NCBI GenBank assembly: GCA_905331475.1
Contig: CAJNYU010001119.1
Span: forward strand, 62,001 to 126,000
Source of the DNA: Rotaria socialis
Taxonomy: Eukaryota > Rotifera > Eurotatoria > Philodinida > Philodinidae
Direction: 5' to 3'
DNA length: 64,000 bases
Part shown: one piece after another, positions 38,040-50,278 of the stretch
How positions within the stretch are numbered: position 1 is the stretch's first letter
Layout: every line of letters begins with the position of its first letter
Position numbers and translations under genes: made by a program
The notes under the pieces: model-generated
Told to the model about the DNA's origin: nothing
What the model saw: the letters and a program-made list of their open reading frames with translations, nothing else
The model's database searches: none

Positions 38040-39133
38040 TTATATTCGCCATTGAAGTATATTGGGATCACGTGTTAATGAACGAACTTTATCAAGTTGC
38101 GCAAGCTCATCTGATTGATCTACATATTCGCTTGGATTTAATGTCACTATTGGTAAACGAACAATTTCGACTTCAATTGTTGTATGCGGTTTTTTGTATT
38201 CAATAAAACGATTATGTGTTCGTTCAAATTGTTCTTTAGCATAGGCGTCATGATCAGCATGACGATAGGTGACTCGCTTTGGCGCAGGTTTATTTGGAAG
38301 CCATTGTTCAACGACAATGGGTCCTGTTCGTATGAAAGTAGAAAAAATTTCAGCAACCAATACAGATCATCAGAACTTACGAGGTTTCGGTGGCATTTCA
38401 GGATGACGATGAATAACAATCTAATAGAACACGAAAAAAAAAAGAAAAATACACATAATTGAATTATTTTTAATGATGAAGTTATTTCATACCTGTTGAT
38501 GTAGAGTTTGATAATCAACTGGGACATATTTATGAAAAACAAGTGGTTCAGGTGCTACTAGTGGTGCTTGTGGTGGAGCACTTCTAATTAGAATAGGTGA
38601 TGGTGTACGTTGTGCACGGCTATTTTGACTTGGTGCAACATGTACATGAATGGGTGCACGTTGTACGGGCGGTTTGACAATGACTTCGTGAACTTGAATA
38701 TCAATTGGTTCTGGCGTCGGTGGTTGATATTGACGTAAATAAACTTGTTGTTTATAGACTTGTTCATCACCTTCGCGTGTTTCAACAATTGGATCTGATT
38801 CAAGGTTAAGTTCATCAGCATCAATGTCAGTCGCTTCTGATGCATGATTATCCTAGGAAATTAGAATCAAATACAATATAATTATTTATGAATGTATACG
38901 AATAATTGATGATTCATGAGACGGAACATTTAAGTATTTCTTACTAGATTTTTACGAGGAAAATTCTCTGCATTAGTTTCAATAACAATTGAATCTCGAT
39001 CTACTGATTGTGGTGGTTGAATATCACTCTGGTCATTATTTGCTGTGCGTAATTCATTATCACGTTTTTCGATGAAGTTTTCAACATAACTTCTGATTGA
39101 AGCTTTTGCTGGAGTTTTAGCTTCATCTCCCAT
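38040..39133 (-). CDS. proline-rich protein with a QWLP motif, unknown function
   Basis: Four exons (39133-38945, 38852-38493, 38420-38381, 38323-38040) total 873 bases, 290 residues, phases 0, 0 and 1. The N-terminal part is acidic; the middle alternates Pro with Val, Ile and Gln (QPPTPEPIDIQVHEVIVKPP), and the C-terminal part contains PIVVEQWLPNKPAPKRVTY followed by a charged helix-like region. Repeating Pro-Val/Ile patterns of this kind occur in cortical cytoskeleton proteins such as articulins and alveolins, but the similarity is only in composition. No signal peptide or membrane segment is seen. Confidence 0.7.
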
Positions 39134-41118
39134 TGGAATGTTTCACTTGATAATATTTGTAGCTTGTGTTATTATTGTTGATAACGTGCCTGTGTATAAT
39201 GGTTAAATTGAGGGTTGGGCGCTGCTTTTCAAACAGGCAAAAACATATAGAAAAACCGCACTGTGTGCAATCAAGTGTAAAGCAGGCTATTTCGTTTATT
39301 TTGTTTATAAAAAGAAAATTGTGAGTGTGCTCTTTTTATCGGATGCCTATCTCACAAATTATATTATTCACACAGTGAATTTATTGATGATAAAAAGCTG
39401 CAAAAAAAAACTAGAAGCAAACAATACAGTAAAAGTAGTTGATTTTTATCTGAAATCTTTTATTTATAATTAAATTAATATTTTTGGAGGGTTGTTTCTA
39501 AATTACTCATGATGTTTGCTGTAAACTTTGAGAAAAAGTTCTTTATCGATATCAAAACTTAATTTCTATTAATGAAAAATGTTAAACATAAATTTTATTC
39601 AATCTAAATTCTTAATAATTTCATTTCGTACAAATTGTTGAATTTTCAAACAGGAAAATGCATATTTAACATTTAAATAGGCATCAACATAACTGCATCA
39701 TTCATTCATCAATTGAACATGAATATTCAAAAACATAACGAATCTCAATTAAGCTATAAGAATATACACTTTAGTCAAATCACAAGATGAAGCAGCGTGT
39801 TTATATTGCTTTGCTTCATTATTTTCTACTATAATTAAGTGATGCACTATTGGTTTTATGCGTCTTTTTTTGCTAATAGCTGTTTACCATAAAGTCATTA
39901 ATCAAATCAGTCTCCTTGATATCATTCATTGCCATTTGCATTTTTTATTCAAAACAGTTAGGTAGCATGGAGTTAAAATACTCAATTATTGTTTGCAATC
40001 ACATTTGACTTTTTTTTTTCTTGCGTAATCTAATACAAAGGAATTTTGATATACATTGTGAGCAGGTCAAGTGGTTGCAATATGAGCTGCTACTTCATCT
40101 GTTCATCTATGATGATTAGCATTGTTCTATACCACAAAAAGAAAATTCTAATTATCAATTTTTCCAATCAATTTTCAATGTGTCATTGAGCATTTGTTTA
40201 TCATTCGTTTTGTTTTTATGTAATCATCATCGTATTGATCTAAAAATTTCGAAAGATATCAATCTTATCATATTGGATCGAACAGGTTTTTTTCTCGCAA
40301 AAACAATCTCTCCCGAAAACTGATTTATTGATTGCCATTTCATTTCTTTTTGCTTCTTACTTCAATCATTTCGTGCAAACATGTGACTTTTATTCGAATG
40401 TTTTCTTTTAATTTACTTCAAGTCCTACAACACAAAACTTATTTTCGTAATTCTGAGTTGACAATATAAGAACAAATGAAGGGTGTCGCTAATTTTTATA
40501 TAATGCATCGAGTAATAACTTCAATTGATTGGCCCGATCGTTGCTATAGGGAGAAATGAAGCATTAAAAAGAACAAGTGGAAAAAGTATCATATTCTAGC
40601 GCATGAAAGTTCTATGTGATAAAAAATAGAAAATGCATTTGACCTTGACGTGAATTATGCATTGTTTTGTTCGTATTGCCAATCGAGTTGTGTTCTTGTT
40701 TTAGAAAAAAAACGCTTTTAGCTAGAGAATAGATTGTCATTGAAACTGCCATTTATACCATAATGATCATGTTTTCGATGAAAGAAAATATTGACAATAA
40801 ACAAATATGAAAATGTAATGAAAAGAGAAAAAACAAAGAAAAGAAAAATTCTCCACCAATAGATCAAGTTTTTTTTTGTTTTCTGCTCGCGAAAAAAATT
40901 TATTTCTTTGTTTAATAAAATTCTTCTTTTAACAAAAGCGAGCAGTTCTGATTGAGTTTTTTTTTAAAGCTGTATGTTTATACTCGTGAACGAGAACTTT
41001 TTTTTTTGTTTTTATTCTTGTATTTTTTCTTTCAGTACTCTTTTAATGATGTTGTTAACAACGTAATAAAAGAAAAGATACTTCACCTCAACTGAGATCT
41101 AAAACCTAAACCGACATC
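39134..41118. other. divergent intergenic region
   Basis: The proline-rich gene (minus) and the carboxypeptidase gene (plus) point away from each other, so both promoters lie here. AT-rich, with T-runs near 40870-41000. A pyrimidine-rich acceptor (TTTTTTCTTTCAG) lies near 41035, about 84 bases before the carboxypeptidase ATG. No coding exon is recognised. Confidence 0.5.
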
Positions 41119-44100
41119 ATGGAGGTAGGCGAATTCAATTATTCTTTAATCTCGGTATAGTATTTTATGATTTCTTTTTTCTTTGCTAAAATTTAAAACT
41201 ATCTTATGTTTTAAAGAGCCCATATGATAGTTTTATGCGAAAACATCTCCAACACTATGGTTACTTTTCGGGTTAGTTTAATTTCAGTGTTGGATAACCT
41301 TGAAACATCATCATTTTATTATACAGGACGAGGAGAAGTTATAAAGAAATATGGTTTTTTCCCATCAAAATCTCAACTTATCTCGTCATCCAGTGATTCG
41401 GATTCAAGTAGCAGTGACGAAGAAAATGAAAGTATGTTACCTATTTCAATCTATTTTAACATACACCATGAGAAACTTGCATTTAACAACAAAGACAAAC
41501 AGAAAAAGTTCAATTTTGTTTTCTTCTTACAGTAAATTATAAGTCACCATGTGCACTTGAAAGAACATCTGGTGGGTTTTTACATATTGCTTATAATGAA
41601 TTTAGATATTTCTTTTTATGCTTCATGTTTATCTTTTTTTCTTCTAATCAGTGTATACTCGTATAAAGTATAATTTGTCTATTGATCATCTTAATATAAC
41701 TTTTCCGACCGGTAAATTAGAAGCTTGTGAATAGTTGCATGATAGAATTAGAAGAAAGAAAAAAAGCTTAGAATAGGCTTCACGTATTTATATTCATATT
41801 TTATAACATAATTTAGAATACAAAGGTAAATCAAGTATTTCCGACACAAAACAAGTAAGATTTAAAAAAGATTAAACAAAGATATTATTATTTTTCCTTG
41901 TTTTATTGTATTAGCCTATAAGACAAGCTCGTATACCGTATGGTTTCAATTCTCGAGGTGGTATTAATGATGATGGCTCATTTGAACCTCGATGGCCTAT
42001 TGAAGTCGAAGTATTGAATGAGCCACGTATAAAACATATTAGTACTTCACCGGCACAACCAGAAATTTTCTTTAAACCAAGTTTGTTATAATGTTTTCGT
42101 TTGTCAAATATATATATATGTATATATATGTATGTATATATCTGATAAATTATAGTGACTAATACTGGTCCCGCTGTACGTAGTAATGATGAAAATATCA
42201 GGCGAATTGTTTACGACTATAGTCCGGAAGGATGCGGTTATGTAAGTCAACTATTGAATAAGATTAAAAAAAAAAAGAAAACTATTGTTTAAAAATAGTT
42301 TATTCGATCTCGAATTGGTGGTAATAGAGAAGGTTGTCGTCAAGCAGCAGTTTCACTTCGAAACAGTGAAGATACAACGGTTTTATTCGAGTCACGTTTT
42401 GAAAGTGGAAATTTAATGAAAGCTATTCAAGTGTAAAGATCAAAATTTACTTTTAGTAAAAATAATGGTTTCATTTATTTATTTCGATAGAGGTGAATTT
42501 GATTATGAGCTTTATCTTCGGTATGATCTCTATACAAAACGTAATACACAATGGTTTTACTTTCGTTTACAAAATATTCGTGCTGGCAAAAGATATCGCT
42601 TTACTATTGTAAACTTTTTTAAAGTAATAATTTTTCTATTGAATTCGAGCTCTCTATAACTTAAATACTTTTAAGCCGACAAGTCTTTATAGTTATGGAA
42701 TGAAACCTTTGATATATAGTGTTCTTGATGCAGAAGATAAAGGTATCGGTTGGCAACGATGTGGTGAAGATATTGTCTATTATAAGAATAATCTACCGTA
42801 AGGAAAAGCTTTTCTCTTGATTTTAATAACTGTATCTGTATTTATTCAGTGCACCTGATGATTCATCAAGTAGCCTATATTCTCTTAGTTGGACATGTAA
42901 ATTCCCGAATAATAATGATACATATTACTTTGCTCATTGTTACCCATATACATACTCTGATTTACAAGTAAAATATCGATGAGTTATTTGTACTTTAAAC
43001 TTTATATCTTTCTTAGGATTATCTGAATGAGATTCAAAATGATCGTTTTAAGAGTCAATATTGTAAACAAAAAATTCTCTGTCGAACATTAGCTGGAAAT
43101 TTCATTTATTTACTTACGATCACAAATCCAACGACTGCACGAACAAATAATACAACTACACTACCTGAAAATCAAGTTAAAAAAGGTATCGTTCTAACAG
43201 CACGTGTTCATCCCGGTGAGACAAATGCGTCATGGATGATGAAAGGTTTATTAGACTTTTTACTTGGTGATTCAAATGATGCAAAAGTATGAAAAGTCTT
43301 TTTTTTTTTTTTGAAAATAAAACTTCATCGGCAAGTTTTTTATTATTTGTCATAGCTACTGCGAGAAAATTTCATTTTTAAAATAATTCCGATGCTTAAT
43401 CCCGATGGTGTTATTGTTGGAAATTATCGTTGTTCATTATCTGGCCGAGATTTGAATCGAAATTATAAAACAATACTTAAAGATGCTTATCCATCGATAT
43501 GGCATACTAGAGAAATGATTAAAAGGTGAAAAATATTTCTCTGTTATTTTGTTTTTATTTATTTTATTTCAAAATAAAAAATGTAGATTTATGAATGAAA
43601 CAGAACTTGTTCTTTATTGTGATTTTCATGGTCATTCAAGAAAACAAAATGTTTTTGTTTATGGTTGTGAAAATAAACATTTGCCCAATGAAAGACTTAA
43701 AGAAAGAATATTTCCTGCAATGCTATCAAAAAATGATCCTGCTAAAGTTTGTAGATTACATTTCTCTTTTTGTTTTTGTGTCCTTTCGATATTTTATTTT
43801 CTCCTACGATGATTTTTGACTTAAATAAATAAACCATCGTAACTCTCAATATATGCATTTTTATTTAGTTTTCCTATAACTCGTCGAAATTCAAAGTTCA
43901 AAAACATAAGGAAGGCACTGGACGAATCGTTATGTGGTCTTTGGGTATTAAAAATAGTTATACACTAGAGGTTCGATTGCGTTTGTTTTCGTTTTTGCAT
44001 AAACATAGGTATCTGTTTGTTTGTTTATTTATTAGGCAACATTCTGTGGATCAACTCAAAAAGATCGAGCTGGTCATCATTTCACTATCAAAGATCTTGA

Positions 44101-47100
44101 ATCCATTGGTTATCATTTTCTTGATTCTTTGCTTGACTATTGTGATCCAGATCATACAAAAGTAAGTGTCAAACTATTGATTCTATGATATTAAATGATA
44201 TTGTTTGTTACAACAAATTTACAGCAATTTTTTTGTTTCGAATTCACTTGTAATAAATAGGAACAATATCGTCAAACAGTCTATGATGAATTATTAAATG
44301 GAAACCTAATAACACATGAAGACTTAAAAGATTTCGATGCACCATATGATTATACAATAAGTAAAAGTAAAACGCGACTTGATGTAGAACAAGCTTTAAC
44401 CATATCAATTAATAATAAACGTTCAAGAGTTCGAACAACGAATAAATTAAATATATCTCGTAATATAAAAAGTGCTCCGAATATACTCCGAGCAAAGTCA
44501 CAATTAGTCATAACAACCAAACGAAAAGGCACTACTGTAAATTCTTCTCGTCCAGAACCTGGAGTAATTTCACAACGTATATAAATATGCATACTTTCTT
44601 GCTTTTCTCATATCCTTTTCGTATCCCTTTTTTTTATGATATTGTTTTGTCGGTAGTTTTGCATCATGAGAAATCATTGAAATAATTCGTTTGTTTTGTT
44701 TTTTCTTTTCACAGCAAAATCGAATATTGCATGAACTTCAAGACGGTCTACGACGTACTATACAAATCAAACTTTTATCACGTGGTGTTAATCCAGCTTC
44801 ACTTACCGATCTTGATCTTAATCAATTTTCATCCTCCGATGAAGATAGGTATAGAACGAGAAATTTATTTTTGCAAACTTTTATTTTCACTTTTATTCTC
44901 AACACATTTTAGTGATGAAGTAGGATCAGATTCGTCAGCTGATGATGGTTTACCAAAGCATTTAGAAGCAATTGCAGCAGCTAAAGTAATTGTATTCGTA
45001 TTCGTATTTATTTTTTTAATGATAAATTTCATTTCGTCTTCGTTTCATAAGGTTCAATTACAAAAAAAAACAAGAAAGAAACCGGTACCAGTCAAAAATG
45101 CTAGAGATACTAAGAAAAATGATTTAGATAAAGAAAATCTTGAAAAGGTAAAATCAACTATAGTAATTATGAATAATATGATTTAATAATTTGATTATGA
45201 TCAGCATAAAACTGTTGGTTTACCCTTATCAAAACTTCGTACTTCTCAATTTCCAAATATTGTAAGTACTTATGTTCGTGTGTGAACTTAATTCTTTCTA
45301 GAAATATTATTTTATCTTCATTGTCCATTGCTTTTTAAGAAAATAAAATCTATCTTAGAAAAATTTATTTTATGCGTCCTATTTTTTTTTCAAGGCTTTA
45401 TTAGAAAGTCCGGACCTAACATTGAATAATAATAATAATAATAGTGACACGATTCTATCGGAGGTAAGTGTAGTAAAGTAGATTCTTCTTTTAATTTCCT
45501 TAACAAAAAGAATAATGAGTAACTATAAAAAGTAGAACTTGATATAAAAACTAATTAATCGAACTAATGCCAAACATGATTAATAAATATTCTAGAATGA
45601 CTATGAAAATATGCAGAAAAAAAGAAAACAACGCGCTCATGTGGCTTATCATGTTTGCAAATGTTTAGCCTGTTTAAAGGCGCAAATTTCCGTAATCGAA
45701 GTGCCATTGGTACAGAATTTTTGAATAACATTTACACTAAAACAAAATATAAGTTTTGATTAGATCCTCTTTTTGCTTCTTCTTTTTGATATTGTCTACC
45801 TTCATCGATTCAACATATGCATGGAATACTTCTTCAGCAGTAGGCATTAATATTGACTAGAATGGTTGCTTCATAGTTTTATTTTATTAGAATTCAACTT
45901 AATACTTTGCTGTTATTTTTCTTCTTTTTCTTATCAGTTTTCAACTTATTTATTTCATTTTAATCAATTAATTAATACCAATTTCATTTTTTTTAATAAA
46001 CCCCTATAGACTAGTGACGCGACGAAACCATTCTCATCGATGTCAGCACGTCGATTAAAAGATGCCAACAACGAGCAAGCACGATACGAAAGTACAAATA
46101 ATATAAACGGTAGACCAAATCGATGGCCAACATTAACAACAGCACAGGCTTCAAGTAGTCGTCTAACAACAGCTGAAGAAAAAGCACGACGATCTCAGGT
46201 ATTTATAAATTTTAATAGTAATTATATTGTTTCGATATGTTCTGATCATGATTCCTCACAGATACTCAGAACTCTTTATGGACCTGGTGGGTTAAAATCT
46301 CACATTTCGAATTGTTTATCTCTTCTATTTTAACTCATTTTGTGTGCATTGTGTCTTCTTCTTCTTCTTCTTCTTCTAGGTTGAATATTATAAAAATGTA
46401 ATTCTTGATGCTGCATGTGATGATCGAGAAAAACAACATCCACAACAAACTTTAGATGATGATGTCGTACTAACATCTAACTTTTTCCCAGCACAGCCAG
46501 CATCATTAGAAAGGACAAACGAAGAAGGTATTTCGAAGTATATTCTACAATATTGAACTTGCAATCTTTTCTTCGACGCTTATCACTATAAAAGTTTTCA
46601 ATGAGGCCGTTAGATTCCAGAAGAGAATGCATGTAAATAGCGAAGTATGTGGCGCCTCTTTACTTTGACATACAAGTTATTTATTTTGGCATTCTAATGA
46701 TCTAGTTTCATAAATAATCAAACCAAAAACAAAAAGATTAACATATAAAAATAGAGTTTTTCTTTTCTTTTTGTTATTGATCTTAATTCGATGATCATGA
46801 CTTTTCAGAGTATCCAGTTGGCTATCCTTCTGGTCCATCGTGCCAAGCAAGTGAACTTAATGAACCTGCGTTGACTAATGACTCCCGAGATGTGTTCACA
46901 GCTACGTATTTAATTCGACGGCTTAGTAGTAAGTATTTAATGACTAAAACTTTTTGATTTTTTTGACAATTCATATATTTCAGCATTATTTCCAACACAA
47001 CATACAGGGGGTGTGCACATAAATATATCTTTAGTTTGTTTATAAACTGATATCTACTACTACCATTCATGCGATGCATATATATATTTTTGCTGTTCAT

Positions 47101-48088
47101 TGATTTGCAATCAATCAGTTTTTTTTTGGAATAAGACATAATCTAATAGCTTTTTGAATTTGCAAATAGGAAAATAAAAAAGACTAAAAGAAATTGTTTT
47201 GTTTTCATTTTAGCTCTTGAACGTGAAGCATCAAATTATCCATTTTTGAGATCGAATGCACGTATTGATGATGTAAAAATTAATATTATCGACATTATTT
47301 AAAAAGAAAAAGATTTCATTTCTTTTAATCTAGGATACAAATGTGCAAATAACTGATAATGACACTGATTATGAATTGAGTCGTACGAACATATCAAATC
47401 AGCATGAAGATGGACGGCACTCATCAAATGCATTTGTTACGAGTCGAGTTTCTGCCCATCGTTAGTTTTTATTGAAAACAAAACAAAACGAAATAAAAAT
47501 AGAAATATTTCATTTAAATTTTTCTAGTAAACGATCGTATACTTGGTGCACCTCGACCAGCAACTCGGCCAAAGTCAACGGCCATGAGTACACTTCAAAA
47601 CCGAACTGTTCTTGATATCCGATCTATTCAACCACCTATTCAACCTCCAGTAAGAAACAAAGTTCTTTTTGTTTTTTCTTTCTGAACTGTTTTTCTAATC
47701 AATAGCATCTACGACGTATTGCTGAACAACAGCAACATCAAAGGCAACGTGTTATGATGGTATTCGGCAAACAAACTACTTCTGACACTATCGAGAAAAC
47801 ACAGTCAATATCAACACGTACATTTCATTTATCGATGAATGAACGACGACCAGATGATTCATCGCTTAATTATGATAGTTCATCGTCAATTATTTCTAAA
47901 GTTTATCCTATTCAACAAGATAATCTTCCAACAAATTCCAATTCTCGTTTTGAGTCAGGATCGTTCAATAGATCACAGGCAATCGTATGATAAATATCTT
48001 AATATGAATATAGTAAAGAAATCATATTTCATTTTTTCTTTGTTTTTTCTTTTAGAGAGTATCAAGTGTGAAAAAATCTTCTAAATAG
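41119..48088 (+). CDS. AGBL2/3: cytosolic carboxypeptidase, AGBL2/3 (CCP2/3) type
   Basis: Thirty-two exons from ATG at 41119 (exon 1 only 41119-41124) to TAG at 48086-48088; 3795 bases, 1264 residues, all phases consistent. CCPs are M14-family zinc enzymes that shorten polyglutamate chains or C-terminal tails of tubulin. The N-terminal CCP domain shows [20 protein letters not shown] and [10 protein letters not shown]. The catalytic domain has zinc ligands HPGE (about residues 419-422) and the His of FHGH (about 515-517), [15 protein letters not shown] and the catalytic Glu in SYTLEATFCG (about 588). The start [16 protein letters not shown] fits the CCP2/3 subgroup. From about residue 630 the protein continues for over 600 residues of low-complexity sequence in 15 small exons. 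Exon 18 is taken to end at 44563 (donor GTAATT) because this alone keeps frame with exon 19; several late donors overlap in-frame stops. Confidence 0.92.
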
Positions 48089-48408
48089 AATTTTTAATTC
48101 GGTTTTTACTTGGTTTCAGCTGCACTTGGACAATCATTATAAATGCAAACTAGTCGATTATATTATTTTTGATCCGTCCTTCAATTGATAATTGCATGTG
48201 TATTTTTTATTCATTTTATTTTCTTCACTTTTGCTTGTGTCTTGAAAATTATACTATCGGTTTTATTTTATTTTTCATAAGTCACACTAGATAAAAATTC
48301 TTGTGATGCTTATGTAATATTCCTATTTCTTTTCTTTTTCATATGCAACGAAGAATGAATCGAAATCGTATTTATATTTTAGAGTAAAAATTATCTACTT
48401 CTTCGGAT
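48089..48408. other. short intergenic region
   Basis: Follows the carboxypeptidase stop and precedes the GFA-fold gene on the same strand. T-rich. A splice acceptor (TATATTTTAG) at 48381-48382 lies 26 bases before the next ATG with no upstream exon seen. Confidence 0.5.
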
Positions 48409-49006
48409 ATGAGTTCATCAACACCAAAACCTATTACACTTGAAGGTAGCTGCCATTGTCAGCGTGTTAAATTTTCAGTCGATTCATGTGTGTATATTTG
48501 TTATAGTAGGATTTTATCGAGTTAAATTTTGTTTGCTCTTAGATACACCTTATCCATATATGATATGTCATTGTCTGGCTGATACGAAAACAGCCGGCGT
48601 ATTTAATTGTAATGTTATGGGTGAATATTCAACATTTAAAATAAAGCAAGGTCAAGAATTTGTTAAGATTTATCAAGTGAAATTATTTGCAACTGAAAGT
48701 GGTAAAGCTGAAGAATCAACTACAAAATTAAGTCCTCATAAACGACATTTTTGTTCTGAATGTGCTTCATACCTTTGGGCTTATCATGATACTTATCCAC
48801 AATGGATTTATCCATTTGCATCATGTATCGACACACCATTACCAAAACCCAATGAATATTATCATATTATGACTGATTTCAAACTTAATCATATAGAAAT
48901 TCCAATCGGAAACAATATTCATACTTATACTCGTTATCCAGAAGGAAGCATTGAAGAGTGGCATAAAAAGCGCGGTCTTTATGGAACTTATACGATAGAG
49001 AAATAG
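48409..49006 (+). CDS. GFA/CENP-V-fold zinc protein
   Basis: Two exons, 48409-48487 and 48543-49006, joined in phase 1 across a 55-base intron; 180 residues. The GFA (glutathione-dependent formaldehyde-activating, DUF636/CENP-V) fold is shown by LEGSCHCQRVKFSV at the start, TPYPYMICHC, and HFCSECASYLW about residues 95-105. Family members bind zinc through cysteine clusters; the bacterial founder was reported to join glutathione and formaldehyde, while most relatives have no known reaction. The middle cluster usually reads CxCxxC; here it is CHCLAD, so the third Cys is Asp. Animals have few such genes while bacteria and fungi have many, so transfer is possible, but the intron shows it is settled in the genome. 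It converges with the hydrolase gene, 26 bases between the stop codons. Confidence 0.82.
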
Positions 49007-49032
49007 AACAGAACAAACTCTAAGGTTTCATT

Positions 49033-50170
49033 TCAGTTATTAATTTCGTCATGCGTACAAAAACCGCCTGGTCCTCCCGTCGTATAATTGTAGCCGTGTA
49101 GATCATATTTGTTTGAAACATGACTTCGTAGAAAAGATTGTGGATTTTCAATTATTTGCAACTGTAGAACATTTTGACCGAATATAGCATCCACAAAAGA
49201 AGTAATTAATGTCGCTTCGTCAGTTTTATATTGAAGAAGATCACAGATAGTTCCCTTGCATGCTGCACACATCAGTTTACTCGCCTCATGAAATGGTTCA
49301 TCGAGATTATCGGCATGACCATAATCTGTCATATTAATATGAAATGTAGGTCCATATAATGAATAATACCATCGGTCATTGCTAATATTATTTGGTGCGC
49401 ATGGCGGAGTCAGTTTACTAACCGGAATATTATCTAAAATAATATGAAATCTAGAAAGTGTAAGAGAATTGAAGCTCAGTTTTTACCTAGACCATTACTG
49501 ATAATCAGTGTTGGTGTTCGAAATGGAAGAGGATTTGGAGGATCTTAATTTAAAATAAGAGACAGTTATTAGAGTGATATCGACTGATGTTTGTTTTTTC
49601 TATCATACGTGTGATGTAATCTTGGACGATACCAAATGGATCAATTCCATCAACAGGATTCATCATAATAGCTAATTTTACCGGACCACATGTCGTATTG
49701 AGATATTGACCGAGTGGATGAGCTCCTGATGAATGTGATACAAAACCAAGATTGTCTATATTTGGTGTAACACCATGGACATCTTTATGCTCAGCAAAAA
49801 GACGAGCAGCACCATCATCTGGTTTTACTACCCACTCGAAAAATTTAGCCACATGATAAGCTACTTTTTCTGGTTTTATATTTTCAATTTTTGAAATTCC
49901 AATAAGAATAACGTTCTGTTCAGCAATTGCTGTTGCCATTGTATGATAGAACGTTGTAGGTACTAAACCTGCTAGACCAGTTAAAAAAATAAGAACCGGA
50001 TAAGAACCAGGTGTTATTGGAGAATACATATCAAGTCGAAATTGTGTTGTTGGATCAGAAATAATCAGATTGCCCACAGACCAGTGGGTCATTTTACCAG
50101 CCGATGAGAACATCGTAGCTATGAATAGAATTGCTAGTTTGAGAAACATACTTTTACGTAATATTTGCAT
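49033..50170 (-). CDS. secreted alpha/beta hydrolase, chlorophyllase-like
   Basis: Three exons (50170-49609, 49543-49487, 49433-49033), 1020 bases, 339 residues, phases 1 and 1. A signal peptide (FLKLAILFIATMF) opens the protein. The fold shows an oxyanion-loop stretch (YPVLIFLTGLAGLVP), the nucleophile elbow NLGFVSHSSGAH with Ser about 147, and a late histidine in MTDYGHADNLD (about 246) that resembles the YGHMDxLDD region I know from chlorophyllases. The elbow reads S-x-S-x-G rather than the usual G-x-S-x-G. Chlorophyllases cut the phytol ester of chlorophyll; an algae-feeding animal could use a secreted esterase of this kind for digestion, but substrate is not shown by sequence. The C-terminal part has several cysteines (MCAACKGTICDL) fitting a secreted protein. 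Confidence 0.72.
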
Positions 50171-50278
50171 ATTGGTTAAACCGATTAAAAGAGTTAGTTT
50201 TTTTTATCCTATAAATGCAAATAGAATCGTTGGGAATTCGTACACCTGTATTAGTTTTTGTTATCTTGTCTTTTTCAG
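50171..50278. promoter_or_regulatory. 108-bp bidirectional spacer with a splice acceptor at its right edge
   Basis: The hydrolase ATG (minus) and the TSC1 ATG (plus) are 108 bases apart, so transcription in both directions must start in or near this spacer. Its right end is TTGTCTTTTTCAG, directly joined to the TSC1 ATG. That acceptor has no visible partner exon and fits a trans-splice site or a 5' UTR intron starting inside the neighbour gene. Confidence 0.5.

Noticed and set aside
46258-46332. Possible extra carboxypeptidase exon (ATACTCAGAACTC...)
   Set aside because: It follows a good acceptor, but joining it breaks the frame of the next exon; the direct splice 46198 to 46380 keeps phase 0.
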